Assembly: GCA_030430845.1 (NCBI GenBank) | Contig: JAUIKE010000019.1 | Location: 1-64,000 of the forward strand | Source of the DNA: Bacteroidia bacterium | GTDB lineage: Bacteria > Bacteroidota > Bacteroidia > Chitinophagales > Saprospiraceae | Direction of reading: 5' to 3' | Length of the DNA stretch: 64,000 nucleotides | Shown here: positions 24,748-33,541 of the stretch, piece after piece | Position numbering within the stretch: position 1 is the stretch's first letter | Layout of the letters: every line of letters starts with the position of its first letter | Translations under genes and position numbers: made by a program | Notes under the pieces: generated by a model | What the model saw: only the letters and a program-made list of their open reading frames with translations | What the model was told of the DNA's origin: nothing | Database searches by the model: none

Positions 24748-25563
24748 ATGACCATACTAGACAAAATTGTAGCACACAAACAAAAAGAAGTCGCTCAACT
24801 CAAAGAGCGCTACCCTATAAAATTACTGGAAGAAAGCATCTACTTTTCCACACCCACCGTGTCGATGAAAGAATATTTGCTTCGACCCGACAAATGTGGC
24901 ATCATCGCTGAATTCAAACGGAAGTCCCCCTCCAAGGGAGACATCAATCCGTATGCCTCTGTGGAGCAGGTAACCATTGGATACATGCAGGCCGGTGCTT
25001 CCGGGTTATCCATTTTGACAGACCAGGAATTTTTTGGCGGGAAAAACGACGATTTGACGACTGCACGAAAGTTCAACTTTTGCCCTATCCTGCGCAAGGA
25101 CTTTATCATCGACGAATACCAGATCCATGAGGCTCGCTCTATCGGAGCTGATGTAATTCTGCTGATCGCTGAATGCTTGGAAAAAGATCAGCTGAAAAGC
25201 TTGGCGGCTACAGCCAAATCTCTGGGCCTGGAAGTACTGATGGAGGTTCATTCAAAAGAAGAATTGGCCAAATTGAATGAGCATGTAGACATTGTAGGAG
25301 TGAATAACCGGAACCTGAAAGACTTCTCCGTCAGCATCGCCACTTCGATTAATCTCTTTAAGGATATCCCTGCTGAGCTGGTGAAAATCTCTGAGAGTGG
25401 GATCAATGATCCGAATGCGATCGTAAAGCTTAAAAAGGTAGGTTATCAAGGCTTCCTGATCGGAGAATATTTTATGAAAACGGCTGATCCGGCCAAAACC
25501 TGCCGGGAGTTCATCAAGCGGGTTAAATATATTGAGGAAACTTATAAAAACGCTATTGCCTAA
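24748..25563 (+). CDS. trpC: Indole-3-glycerol-phosphate synthase
   Basis: A 271-residue TIM barrel closing the indole ring from CdRP. Motifs: ILDKIVAHKQKEVAQLK at the start, CGIIAEFKRKSPSKG (catalytic Lys), ASGLSILTDQEFFGG, PILRKDFIIDEYQI (Lys), GADVILLIAECL, EVLMEVHSKEEL (Glu), VGVNNRNLKDF and ISESGI. It is separate from TrpF, unlike the fused enterobacterial form. Stop and next start overlap as TAATG. Confidence 0.97.
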   Translation: MTILDKIVAHKQKEVAQLKERYPIKLLEESIYFSTPTVSMKEYLLRPDKCGIIAEFKRKSPSKGDINPYASVEQVTIGYMQAGASGLSILTDQEFFGGKNDDLTTARKFNFCPILRKDFIIDEYQIHEARSIGADVILLIAECLEKDQLKSLAATAKSLGLEVLMEVHSKEELAKLNEHVDIVGVNNRNLKDFSVSIATSINLFKDIPAELVKISESGINDPNAIVKLKKVGYQGFLIGEYFMKTADPAKTCREFIKRVKYIEETYKNAIA

Positions 25564-26234
25564 TGAAAGTGAAAGTTTGTGGGATGCGATCCCCTGAAAA
25601 TATAAGTGCGCTTTTGGAATTGCCCATTGATTTTATCGGGTTTATTTTTTACCCCAAGTCTGCTCGTTTCGTGGGGAAAAAGAAGCTCGATAAATGGATG
25701 GCAGCTAATTCAGAAGCTTTTGGCGAGGTCAAAAAAGTGGGGGTGTTCGTGAATGCTGAAGTAGAAGAAATTCTCAATGCCGTTCATGACTATCAGCTTG
25801 ATTATGTACAGCTTCATGGAAATGAAAGCGCCGAATACTGCCGGGAACTGTCCATCCTATGGCAGGTTAGTAGTGTACGTAAGGCTCGAATGATCAAAGC
25901 CTTTTCGATCGACGAAGAATTTGATTTTTCTGTCACCGAAGCCTATGCTCCTTATTGCAGTTATTTCCTTTTTGATACAAAAGGGTCCCTGCCGGGAGGT
26001 AACGGAGAGCCCTTCGATTGGTCCTTGCTGGATACCTATCAGGGGGTTACACCCTTCCTGCTCAGCGGAGGGATCGGCCCGGAATCGGCCCAATCTGTCA
26101 GAGCCCTTGACTTTCCGCAATTATCCGGAGTGGATATCAACAGCCGATTCGAAGCCGCTCCTGCCGAAAAGGATATTGAAAGCATCCGGGCGTTCATTCA
26201 AGAAGTTAAAAATCTGGAAAAACCTGAATTATGA
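25563..26234 (+). CDS. trpF: Phosphoribosylanthranilate isomerase
   Basis: A 223-residue TIM barrel isomerising PRA to CdRP. The catalytic Cys lies in KVCGMRSPENI (residue 7), FIGFIFYPKSARFVG follows, then VGVFVNAEVEEI, DYVQLHGNES, and Asp in LLSGGIGPES/GVDINSRFEAAP. It overlaps trpC by 1 nt (TAATG) and trpB by 4 nt (ATGA), so the three genes are translationally coupled. Confidence 0.95.
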   Translation: MKVKVCGMRSPENISALLELPIDFIGFIFYPKSARFVGKKKLDKWMAANSEAFGEVKKVGVFVNAEVEEILNAVHDYQLDYVQLHGNESAEYCRELSILWQVSSVRKARMIKAFSIDEEFDFSVTEAYAPYCSYFLFDTKGSLPGGNGEPFDWSLLDTYQGVTPFLLSGGIGPESAQSVRALDFPQLSGVDINSRFEAAPAEKDIESIRAFIQEVKNLEKPEL

Positions 26235-27418
26235 TAGCGATTGACCAAAAAGGATACTATGGAGAGTTTGGCGGGGCCTTTATCCCCGAAATGCTCTATC
26301 CAAATATTGAAGAATTACGCGAGCAATACCTGGCCATTATGGCCGACGATTCCTTTGAAAAGGAGTTCCGGCAATTACTGAAGGATTATGTGGGGCGGCC
26401 GTCTCCTCTGTACCTGGCAGAGCGCCTGTCTGAACACTACCAGGCGTACATCTACCTGAAGAGGGAAGACCTCAACCATACCGGCGCTCATAAGATCAAT
26501 AATACGGTCGGACAGATCCTGATGGCCGAACGGCTGGGGAAAAAGCGGATCATTGCCGAAACCGGCGCCGGTCAGCACGGCGTAGCCACCGCAACTGTTT
26601 GTGCTCTCAAAGGAATTGAATGCATCGTGTACATGGGAGAGATCGACATTCAGCGTCAGGCCCCCAATGTGGCGCGCATGAAGATGCTGGGAGCAGAAGT
26701 CCGACCCGCTACCAGCGGCAGTAAAACCCTCAAAGATGCCACCAACGAAGCCATCCGCGACTGGATCAACAATCCGGAGGATACCCATTACATTATTGGG
26801 TCTGTGGTTGGGCCGCATCCTTATCCCGATATGGTAGCCCGTTTTCAGTCTGTTATTTCGGAAGAAATGCTGTGGCAATTGAAAGAACATACCGGCAAAG
26901 AAGATCCGGATGTGATCATTGCCTGTGTTGGAGGTGGAAGTAATGCAGCTGGAGCATATTATCATTATCTCAATAAAGACCAGGTTCGCCTGGTAGCGGT
27001 GGAAGCAGCCGGGCATGGTATTCACAGCGGCGAATCAGCAGCCACCAGTGTACTCGGAACCAAGGGGATTATCCATGGTAGCCGGACCTTACTGATGCAA
27101 ACACCGGATGGCCAGATTGTAGAACCTTATTCGATCTCTGCCGGATTGGACTATCCCGGGATCGGCCCAATGCATGCCCACCTGATTGCATCCGGTAGGG
27201 CAGAAGCGGTTAGCATTACGGATGATGAGGCGTTGGCTTCAGCTTATTTTGTATCCAAAAAAGAAGGTATTATTCCGGCTTTGGAAACGGCACATGCTTT
27301 TTCCGCATTAGATAAAATCGAGTATGACTCCTCGGATGTGATTGTGGTCAACCTATCCGGCCGGGGAGATAAGGACCTGGCTACCTTCATCAAACATTAC
27401 GATCGATTCCATAAATAA
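26231..27418 (+). CDS. trpB: Tryptophan synthase beta chain
   Basis: A 395-residue PLP enzyme condensing indole and serine. The PLP lysine lies in NHTGAHKINNT; other blocks are RPSPLYLAERLS, AETGAGQHGVATA, the phosphate-binding GGGSNAAG, and HSGESAATSVLG with DYPGIGPMHA. This is a TrpB1-type enzyme that works with the TrpA encoded 80 bp downstream. The gap between them holds a hairpin and heptamer repeats. Confidence 0.98.
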   Translation: MIAIDQKGYYGEFGGAFIPEMLYPNIEELREQYLAIMADDSFEKEFRQLLKDYVGRPSPLYLAERLSEHYQAYIYLKREDLNHTGAHKINNTVGQILMAERLGKKRIIAETGAGQHGVATATVCALKGIECIVYMGEIDIQRQAPNVARMKMLGAEVRPATSGSKTLKDATNEAIRDWINNPEDTHYIIGSVVGPHPYPDMVARFQSVISEEMLWQLKEHTGKEDPDVIIACVGGGSNAAGAYYHYLNKDQVRLVAVEAAGHGIHSGESAATSVLGTKGIIHGSRTLLMQTPDGQIVEPYSISAGLDYPGIGPMHAHLIASGRAEAVSITDDEALASAYFVSKKEGIIPALETAHAFSALDKIEYDSSDVIVVNLSGRGDKDLATFIKHYDRFHK

Positions 27419-27431
27419 TGGTATGGAGTAA

Positions 27432-27491
27432 TGGGTATTGAGTATGGAGAACATGACAATACTCAATACCCAATACCCAATACCCAATACC
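27432..27491. repeat. Hairpin fused to a heptamer array in the trpB-trpA gap
   Basis: Five heptamers (CAATACT then CAATACC four times, 27457-27491) end 7 nt before the trpA start. The first two units also form the right arm of a perfect 14-bp inverted repeat (27432-27445 with 27459-27472). Confidence 0.85.
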
Positions 27492-27498
27492 CAAAATT

Positions 27499-28287
27499 AT
27501 GAGTAGGATAAAAAAGCTTTTTCAAGAAAAAAAAGAGGACATTCTCAATATCTACTTTACAGCTGGTTTTCCGCAACTGGATTCAACCGAAGCAGTTATT
27601 CTTTCTCTGGAAAAGGCCGGTGCGGACCTGATAGAGGTAGGCATGCCTTATTCCGATCCTTTAGCAGACGGACCGACCATCCAGCAGAGCGGACAGGTAG
27701 CTTTGTCCAACGGAATGACCCTGGACATACTTTTTTCCCAAATCGAAAGTACCCGTCAAAAAACTGAGATCCCGCTGGTGCTGATGGGGTATTTCAACCA
27801 GGTGATGCAGTACGGCGAGCAACAATTTTTTGACCGCTGCCGGGAGGTAGGTATAGACGGCCTGATCCTGCCTGATCTTCCGATCTATGAGTACGAGACT
27901 TTCTATCAGGATATGATCGAGCAGGCCGGGCTGGATATTAGTTTCCTGATCACCCCTCAAACCAGTGAGGAACGTATTTTGAAAATCGATGAGCTGACTC
28001 GCGGTTTTCTATATATGGTATCTAATTCTTCTATCACCGGAGCCAAAAAGGGCATTTCCGATAAGCAGGTGGCTTATTTTAACCGCATCAACGACATGCA
28101 GCTGAAAAATCCACGTCTGATCGGTTTCGGGATTTCTGATAATGAGACCTTTTCTACGGCTTGTCAGTATGCCAATGGTGCCATCATAGGCAGTGCCTAC
28201 ATCAATACTTTGAAGGATAGTAAAGACATCCGGGAAACGACCCTAGAATTTGTAAAGATGGTAAGAGGAGAAAGTGTTAAGGTGTAG
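27499..28287 (+). CDS. trpA: Tryptophan synthase alpha chain
   Basis: A 262-residue TIM barrel cleaving indole-3-glycerol phosphate to indole. The catalytic Glu and Asp lie in LIEVGMPYSDPLADGPTIQ, preceded by YFTAGFPQLDSTE; the phosphate-binding blocks ISFLITPQTSEERI, FLYMVSNSSITGAKKG and IGFGISDNE follow. Normal length. It is followed by two heptamer arrays and then aroF. Confidence 0.97.
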   Translation: MSRIKKLFQEKKEDILNIYFTAGFPQLDSTEAVILSLEKAGADLIEVGMPYSDPLADGPTIQQSGQVALSNGMTLDILFSQIESTRQKTEIPLVLMGYFNQVMQYGEQQFFDRCREVGIDGLILPDLPIYEYETFYQDMIEQAGLDISFLITPQTSEERILKIDELTRGFLYMVSNSSITGAKKGISDKQVAYFNRINDMQLKNPRLIGFGISDNETFSTACQYANGAIIGSAYINTLKDSKDIRETTLEFVKMVRGESVKV

Positions 28288-28290
28288 GAA

Positions 28291-28318
28291 GGTCGAAGGT
28301 CGAAGGTCGAAGGTCGAA
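28291..28318. repeat. Heptamer array GGTCGAA, four units
   Basis: Four exact GGTCGAA units start 4 nt after the trpA stop codon. The same heptamer type recurs, decayed, at 32777-32834. Confidence 0.9.
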
Positions 28319-28334
28319 ATATGATATGAGCTTA

Positions 28335-28404
28335 CAACGAACAACGAACAACGAACAACGAACAACGAACAACGAACAACGAATAACTAATAACGAACAA
28401 CCAA
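28335..28404. repeat. Heptamer array CAACGAA, seven perfect plus three decayed units
   Basis: CAACGAA is repeated exactly seven times (28335-28383), then TAACTAA, TAACGAA and CAACCAA. The array ends 4 nt before the aroF start codon, so it forms the whole ribosome-entry region of that gene. Confidence 0.92.
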
Positions 28405-28408
28405 TACA

Positions 28409-29410
28409 ATGATCATCCAATTAGAACCAAGCATCAATCAAGACCAAATCCAGGCCCTGAAAAATAAGCTTGGAGAGATAAAATACAAAGCCAATAAAGT
28501 CACGACTCAATACGGTGATTATCTCGTTTGCGTCGGGAAAAAAGAATTTGACATCCGCTCCATCGGAAAGATGCCCGGCATCAAAGACATCCACCGGGTC
28601 AGTGACGCCTACAAGCTGGTGTCCAAAAAATGGAAGGTAGGGCAAAGCATGATCGACCTGGGCGATGGTGTTAAGATCGGAGACGGCCAATTCGCTCTTA
28701 TGGCCGGGCCCTGTTCCATCGAATCCGAAGAGCAAATACAAAAAACCATTGCTCACCTGAAAGCCAATAATGTCAAAATTATGAGGGGAGGGGTGTACAA
28801 ACCCAGAAGTTCCCCTTATTCCTTCCGCGGCCTGGGCATTGAGGGCCTGAAGTTGTGGCACAGCCTGGCCAAAGAAGCCGGTATCAAGATCATTACAGAA
28901 GTGATGATGGTTGAGCAGATCGAATCGATGGCCGACTATATAGATATCTTTCAGGTAGGCGCACGTAATGCGCAGAATTTTAATTTGTTAGACGCATTAG
29001 GTGAAGTAGATAAACCAGTCCTTCTGAAAAGAGGCATGTCCGGCACCCTGGATGAATTATTGCAGTCTGCCGAATATATTTTCTCCAACGGCAATGAAAA
29101 GATCATGCTCTGCGAGCGCGGCATACGGACCTATGAAAATGCTTATCGAAATACCTTCGATATTAACGCCATCGCTACTTTGAAAGAAAAGAGCCATCTG
29201 CCTGTTATCGCGGATCCTTCTCATGGCATTGGCGTACGTCGCTTTGTGGATAAGATTGCCTATGCCTCCACCGTAGCCGGTGCGGATGGTATCATCATGG
29301 AAGTGCATCATACGCCTGAGAAGGCATTCTCTGACGGGCAGCAGACACTGAATTTTCAGGAAGCGGAAGAAGTTTATCAGAAGGTAAGGAAGCTAAGGGA
29401 GATTTTTTAA
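28409..29410 (+). CDS. aroF: DAHP synthase (type I-beta, with N-terminal ferredoxin-like domain)
   Basis: A 333-residue enzyme making DAHP from PEP and erythrose 4-phosphate, the first step of the shikimate pathway. Residues 1-70 form a ferredoxin-like regulatory domain (IRSIGKMPGIKDIHRVS); the barrel begins at FALMAGPCSIES and holds GGVYKPRSSPYSFRGLG, VGARNAQNFNLL, LLKRGM, CERGIRTYE and ADPSHGIGVRRF. The type I-beta family includes feedback-regulated forms. Its place at the end of the trp operon means tryptophan attenuation would also limit entry into the aromatic pathway. Confidence 0.95.
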   Translation: MIIQLEPSINQDQIQALKNKLGEIKYKANKVTTQYGDYLVCVGKKEFDIRSIGKMPGIKDIHRVSDAYKLVSKKWKVGQSMIDLGDGVKIGDGQFALMAGPCSIESEEQIQKTIAHLKANNVKIMRGGVYKPRSSPYSFRGLGIEGLKLWHSLAKEAGIKIITEVMMVEQIESMADYIDIFQVGARNAQNFNLLDALGEVDKPVLLKRGMSGTLDELLQSAEYIFSNGNEKIMLCERGIRTYENAYRNTFDINAIATLKEKSHLPVIADPSHGIGVRRFVDKIAYASTVAGADGIIMEVHHTPEKAFSDGQQTLNFQEAEEVYQKVRKLREIF

Positions 29411-29507
29411 TTGAAATTTTTTTAAAAAAATCCCAAAAGCCCGGACATTTTCCTGAGCCAATACACAGTAATATGTCACCAATTATCAATCAGGAAAAAC
29501 AAAGGTC

Positions 29508-30284
29508 ATGTTATTCATCAATCACCAAACAGTCGAACAAGCATTAGATCAACTCCAAAATGACGAGGCATTCCAGGCAGTAGTCAGCAATATCAAAGCA
29601 GGAAAATTCGTCCGCAACAGAGAAGAAAAGGATTACAATGACCGTATCATCTATACCCAGGAACTAAGGAATTACCTTTATAACCCTGCCGTCCTGAATG
29701 TTATTTTTGGCAACCAGCCATTAAAAGAGAAGTTTTTCAGAGCCTTTGGCTACAAGGGAGAAGTGAGCTTTACAATCTATCCTAAATGTTGGTTGAGAGA
29801 TCTTCCTCTGCTGGACATCGGAAAAAATGTCTATTTAGCAGATAATATCCTGTTGGGCACCAACCAGGTCACTCCCGACCAAAAAAGCTTGGTGGTTGGA
29901 AAGATCAAAATCGGTGACAATTGCATATTTGATCAGGGATGTTCAGTAGGAGGGAAAACGACTATTGGCCAGGATGGTATTATCGGGTTTGAAGTAGCGA
30001 TTGGTTTTAAAAATAGAATTGGCGATCATGTAAAGATTGGAGAGCGCTCAACCATAGGTCATGGAAATCGCATTGGAGAAAATGTCACCATTGGATATAT
30101 GAGTAAAGTTGGACACTTCTGCATCATCGAAGATGGAGTGGAAATTGATGAAATGACTGAAATTCCTTCCTATAGTCTGGTTACGAAAGAAGGCGTATTT
30201 CCTCGCCGGAAGCCATCAGAGAAAAGGTCGGCTATTGAAAGGACCCTCCCGAATGCTTCCAGTGATTTACGCAAGGCTTTATAA
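29508..30284 (+). CDS. Left-handed beta-helix (hexapeptide-repeat) protein
   Basis: A 258-residue protein. The first 110 residues are helical or mixed, with no known domain. From about 115 to 225 hexapeptide repeats of the [IV]Gxxxx type run without break (IGDNCIF, IGQDGIIG, IGDHVKIG, IGERSTIG, IGENVTIG), folding as a left-handed beta-helix. Such proteins are often acyl/acetyltransferases or gamma-carbonic anhydrases. No triad of metal-binding His typical of carbonic anhydrases is obvious, and the substrate cannot be named. It ends at a perfect palindrome shared with the convergent trans-sulfuration gene. Confidence 0.7.
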   Translation: MLFINHQTVEQALDQLQNDEAFQAVVSNIKAGKFVRNREEKDYNDRIIYTQELRNYLYNPAVLNVIFGNQPLKEKFFRAFGYKGEVSFTIYPKCWLRDLPLLDIGKNVYLADNILLGTNQVTPDQKSLVVGKIKIGDNCIFDQGCSVGGKTTIGQDGIIGFEVAIGFKNRIGDHVKIGERSTIGHGNRIGENVTIGYMSKVGHFCIIEDGVEIDEMTEIPSYSLVTKEGVFPRRKPSEKRSAIERTLPNASSDLRKAL

Positions 30285-30289
30285 AAATG

Positions 30290-30321
30290 AATAAGCAACT
30301 GACGGCCGTCAGTTGCTTATT
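30290..30321. terminator. Bidirectional terminator, 16-bp arms without loop
   Basis: A perfect palindrome (30290-30305 with 30306-30321) in the 42-bp gap between two convergent stop codons. A short T-rich run follows on the plus strand and A-rich sequence precedes it. Confidence 0.8.
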
Positions 30322-30326
30322 TTAAG

Positions 30327-31523
30327 CTACCCAATCGCTTGCTCCAGATCTCCAATAATATCTTCCACCTCTTCAATTCCTACACTCAAGCGGATCAAAC
30401 CATCCGTAATGCCGTTTTCCAAGCGGACCTCTTTCGGTATATTGATATGTGACATAGAAGCCGGATGAAGCACCAGCGTATCCACATCCCCAAGGGTAGG
30501 AGCCAGGGTACAAAACTTGATTTTATTCATAAAACTAATACCCGCATCCAGGCCACCTTTCAGCTCGAACGATAGCATTCCTCCGAATTTCTTCATTTGT
30601 TTTTTAGCTAACTCATGGTCAGGATGAGAGGGCAGGCCGTTGTAATTAACCCGCTCCACTTTAGGATGTGATTCCAGGAATTCTGCAATCGCCTGAGCAT
30701 TGGCGCTGTGTTTTTCCATCCGTAGTACCAGGGTTTTTGTGCCGTTATTCACCAGCCAGGCATCCCAGGGGTTGCAATTGGTACCGGCCAGTTTCATGGT
30801 TTGCCATACTTTTCCGCGCATCAGTTCCAGGTCTTTACCGATCAACACCCCTGCGATGGAATTGCCGTGTCCATTCAGGAATTTGGTGGTCGAATGTATG
30901 ATGAAATCGACCCCAAAGCGAAATGGCTGTTGCAGATAAGGGGTGGCAAAGGTATTATCTACGGCACTATAGGCATGGTACTTTCTCGCCAGGCTTGACA
31001 GTCCTTCGATATCCACACAAGCTAAGGTCGGGTTGGCCGGCGTTTCAAAATACACCATTCGGATGCTGGGATCTGATTTTAGCAGCCGCTCTACTTCCTC
31101 CAGGTCTTTTAGGTTGGTCATGATCGTTTCAATCCCAAGCGGGCCGAAGGTTTTTAAAAAAAGCTCGGAAGTACCCCCATAAATATTTCCTTGTGTGAGG
31201 ATCTTTTCTCCCGATTTGACGACGGACATGATCATAGTGGATATGGCGGACATACCGGAACTGACCATTAAGCCTTCCGCTTCTATGTCCAAGCCATGGG
31301 TCTCAAATTGAGCCAGCTTTTGCTGGACTGCATCGATGGTAGGATTACCATACCGGCCATATACGTGGCCTTTTTCTTTTCCGGTAAAAATATTGATTCC
31401 CTGATCAATGCTTTCAAACTCAAAGGAAGAAGTAGGATATATTGGGATCTGATGCGATTTGGTCGTTTCTTTGTGGGGAATATCATGCACACAAAAGGAA
31501 CCAAACTTTATTTCTTTTTTCAT
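30327..31523 (-). CDS. Trans-sulfuration family PLP enzyme
   Basis: A 398-residue Cys/Met-metabolism PLP enzyme. Diagnostic parts: VYGRYGNPTIDAVQQKLA, VSSGMSAISTM, GNIYGGTSELF, YFETPANPTLACVDI, AVDNTFATPYLQQP, the PLP lysine in IIHSTTKFLNGHGNS, and SLGDV-like ATLGDVDTLVLHPASMSH. The family contains cystathionine gamma-synthase, gamma-lyase, methionine gamma-lyase and O-acylhomoserine sulfhydrylases. The Cys typical of methionine gamma-lyase near the YGGTSELF loop is absent, so a synthase or cystathionine lyase is likelier. Sequence alone does not settle it. Confidence 0.85.
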   Translation of the reverse strand: MKKEIKFGSFCVHDIPHKETTKSHQIPIYPTSSFEFESIDQGINIFTGKEKGHVYGRYGNPTIDAVQQKLAQFETHGLDIEAEGLMVSSGMSAISTMIMSVVKSGEKILTQGNIYGGTSELFLKTFGPLGIETIMTNLKDLEEVERLLKSDPSIRMVYFETPANPTLACVDIEGLSSLARKYHAYSAVDNTFATPYLQQPFRFGVDFIIHSTTKFLNGHGNSIAGVLIGKDLELMRGKVWQTMKLAGTNCNPWDAWLVNNGTKTLVLRMEKHSANAQAIAEFLESHPKVERVNYNGLPSHPDHELAKKQMKKFGGMLSFELKGGLDAGISFMNKIKFCTLAPTLGDVDTLVLHPASMSHINIPKEVRLENGITDGLIRLSVGIEEVEDIIGDLEQAIG

Positions 31524-31612
31524 TGTTATGGATGTTTAAGTAGAAAAATGGGCCTTGACAAACTTATCGAATGTGGTCTAATTTTTTAACTTCACAAAAA
31601 AACATAAAAAAC

Positions 31613-31658
31613 CAATAACCTAATAACCTAATAACCCAATAACCAATAACCCAACAAC
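31613..31658. repeat. Tandem array of AATAACC-type units before the pseudouridine synthase gene
   Basis: Units of 7 and 8 nt (CAATAACC, TAATAACC twice, CAATAAC, CAATAACC, CAACAAC) end 10 nt upstream of the start codon at 31669. Confidence 0.8.
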
Positions 31659-31668
31659 TAAAGTGAAG

Positions 31669-32763
31669 ATGGAGGAGAAAAATGAATATATACAAGATGA
31701 TTCTGAGAATGATGACTTGCAAGATTACAAGATCATCAAAGTAGATCCGAAACAATCGCCCATTCGTTTGGATAAATTTCTAATGGATCGACTGGAGAAA
31801 GTCTCCCGCAATCGCCTTCAAAATGCGATTAAAGCAGGCTCTGTTTTGGTAGATGGAAAAGAGGTGAAGCCAAATTTTAAGGTGAAACCAGGGCAGGAGA
31901 TTGCAGTGGTGACCCCTCATCCGCCTGGCGAAAATGAGGCGGTGGTGCCTCAGAATATTCCGCTGGATATCCGCTATGAGGATGATGACCTCATGATCGT
32001 TCATAAGCCGGCTGGGATGGTGGTGCATCCTGGAATTGGTCATAGAAGAGGAACTTTAGTAAATGCCCTGGCCTATTATTTGGGACATAATGAGGTGCTT
32101 CCGGTGGAGGGCAGTAATTACCAGCAAAGAATGGGGCTGGTACACCGGATTGATAAAAATACCTCGGGCTTATTGGTGATCGCTAAAACGGATTATGCTT
32201 TGACGCATCTGGCCAAACAATTCTTTCACCACACCATTGAACGGACGTACTACGCCTTGGTCTGGGGGGAACCCACAGAACTGGAGGGAACCATAAGCGC
32301 TAACATCGGTCGGCACCCTCGTTTCAGAAAAAAATACACGGTTTTTCCCGAAGGGGATGAAGGCAAATGGGCCGTTACTCATTACAAGGTTATGGAGCCC
32401 ATGTACTATGTAAGCCTGGTGAAATGCAATCTGGAAACGGGGCGCACCCACCAGATCCGTGTGCACATGCAGCATCTGGGGCATCCGCTTTTTAATGACG
32501 ATCGTTACGGAGGGGACAAGATCATGAAAGGGACTGTTTTCAGCAAATACAAGCGCTTTGTGGAAAATTGTTTCACGCTGATGCCCCGACATGCTCTGCA
32601 TGCTAAATCTCTGGGCTTTGTACATCCTACCACGGGTAAAGAGATGTATTTTGATTCCGAGCTGCCGGAAGACTTCACGGAGGTGTTGAATACCTGGCGG
32701 AACTATGTGCAATACCGAAAAGAACTGACCAAAGGGGAAGATGGGAGATATAAGGAGAAGTAG
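31669..32763 (+). CDS. rluD: RluA/RluD-family pseudouridine synthase with S4 domain
   Basis: A 364-residue enzyme converting uridines in 23S rRNA to pseudouridine. The order is an acidic N-terminal extension (about 1-25), an S4 RNA-binding domain (RLDKFLMDRLEKVSRNRLQNAIKAG to VKPGQEI), then the catalytic domain with Asp in GLVHRIDKNTSGLLV, LETGRTHQIRVHMQHLGHP and PRHALHAKSLGFVHP. The match to RluD is the usual one in this family, though RluA/RluC-type specificity cannot be excluded. I chose ATG 31669 rather than a GTG two codons upstream. Confidence 0.9.
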   Translation: MEEKNEYIQDDSENDDLQDYKIIKVDPKQSPIRLDKFLMDRLEKVSRNRLQNAIKAGSVLVDGKEVKPNFKVKPGQEIAVVTPHPPGENEAVVPQNIPLDIRYEDDDLMIVHKPAGMVVHPGIGHRRGTLVNALAYYLGHNEVLPVEGSNYQQRMGLVHRIDKNTSGLLVIAKTDYALTHLAKQFFHHTIERTYYALVWGEPTELEGTISANIGRHPRFRKKYTVFPEGDEGKWAVTHYKVMEPMYYVSLVKCNLETGRTHQIRVHMQHLGHPLFNDDRYGGDKIMKGTVFSKYKRFVENCFTLMPRHALHAKSLGFVHPTTGKEMYFDSELPEDFTEVLNTWRNYVQYRKELTKGEDGRYKEK

Positions 32764-32776
32764 GAAGGGGGAGTTT

Positions 32777-32834
32777 GAAGGTCGAAGGTCGAGGGATGAA
32801 GGTCCAAGGTCGAGGGACGAAGGACGAAGGTCGG
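32777..32834. repeat. Decayed GGTCGAA/GGTCGAG array
   Basis: About eight imperfect heptamers (GGTCGAA, GGTCGAG, GGATGAA, GGTCCAA, GGTCGAG, GGACGAA, GGACGAA, GGTCGGA) follow the pseudouridine synthase stop codon and lead into a 43-bp dispersed element. Confidence 0.75.
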
Positions 32835-32840
32835 ATTGGA

Positions 32841-32883
32841 AGGGGGATCGCCTTTGCTGGGGCTACGGCGGTCGGGGAAGGTC
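32841..32883. repeat. 43-bp dispersed element, copy 1
   Basis: Identical at 39 of 43 positions to 51761-51803. It contains a 7-bp stem (32846-32852 with 32867-32873) with one T·G pair where copy 2 has C-G. It directly follows a heptamer array, as does copy 2. Confidence 0.8.
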
Positions 32884-32959
32884 GAAGATAAGCTTCCTGC
32901 TATTGAAAAATGAATAATAGCTTATAAGATTTTTGAAAAAGCAGATTCAATAAATCAGC

Positions 32960-33523
32960 ATGGATCAAAAGCCAGGAGAAAATTATATCGCCATTACTAA
33001 AGCCTGGGTAGAAAAAATGGTGATCGGACTGAATTTGTGCCCGTTCGCGAAGGCCCCTTTTCGCAAAGGAAGGATACGCTTTTGTGTGTTTGAAGGAACA
33101 GAGCTTGAAAAGCTGATGCAGTTATTTCTTCAGGAACTAAGTTGGTTGGAAGAGGCTTCCCAACAGGAGACCGAAACTACGCTTATTATTCATCCTAATT
33201 TGCTGACTTCCTTTGATGAGTACCTGGATACCTTGCCTTTGTTTGAATCTTTAATTCAATCCAGTGGTCTTGAAGGTACCCTTCAGGTAGCTTCCTTTCA
33301 TCCGGAGTATCAATTCGCCGGAACCGAAAAAGAAGATGCAGAAAATTATACCAACCGTTCACCTTTTCCCATGCTTCACCTGATCCGGGAAGATAGTATC
33401 AGCCGGGCCGTAGATCAATATCCGGATATAGAGGGCATTCCGGAGCGAAACATCCAAAAACTGGAGTCCATGGGGATAGAAGAGATAAAAAAGCTACTTT
33501 TATCTATCCACAAATGTGAATAG
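32960..33523 (+). CDS. DUF1415 family protein
   Basis: A 187-residue protein with the DUF1415 pattern: AWVEKMVIGLNLCPFAKAPFR near the start (conserved Asn-Leu-Cys-Pro-Phe-Ala), TTLIIHPNLL, VASFHPEYQFAGT, and NRSPFPMLHLIREDSI. The conserved Cys and His residues suggest an enzyme or metal site, but the function of the family is unknown to me. It is first of three plus-strand genes with small gaps (18 bp, then 3 bp) that probably form an operon with the acyl-CoA reductase and PstS-like genes. Confidence 0.85.
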   Translation: MDQKPGENYIAITKAWVEKMVIGLNLCPFAKAPFRKGRIRFCVFEGTELEKLMQLFLQELSWLEEASQQETETTLIIHPNLLTSFDEYLDTLPLFESLIQSSGLEGTLQVASFHPEYQFAGTEKEDAENYTNRSPFPMLHLIREDSISRAVDQYPDIEGIPERNIQKLESMGIEEIKKLLLSIHKCE

Positions 33524-33541
33524 CATAACCGACAACCGACA

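Noticed and set aside
26375-27025. 216-codon frame antisense to trpB
   Set aside because: Shadow of a strongly conserved gene; no start context or recognisable protein.
28335-28404. Tandem repeat considered as CRISPR
   Set aside because: Units are 7 nt without spacers and there are no cas genes.
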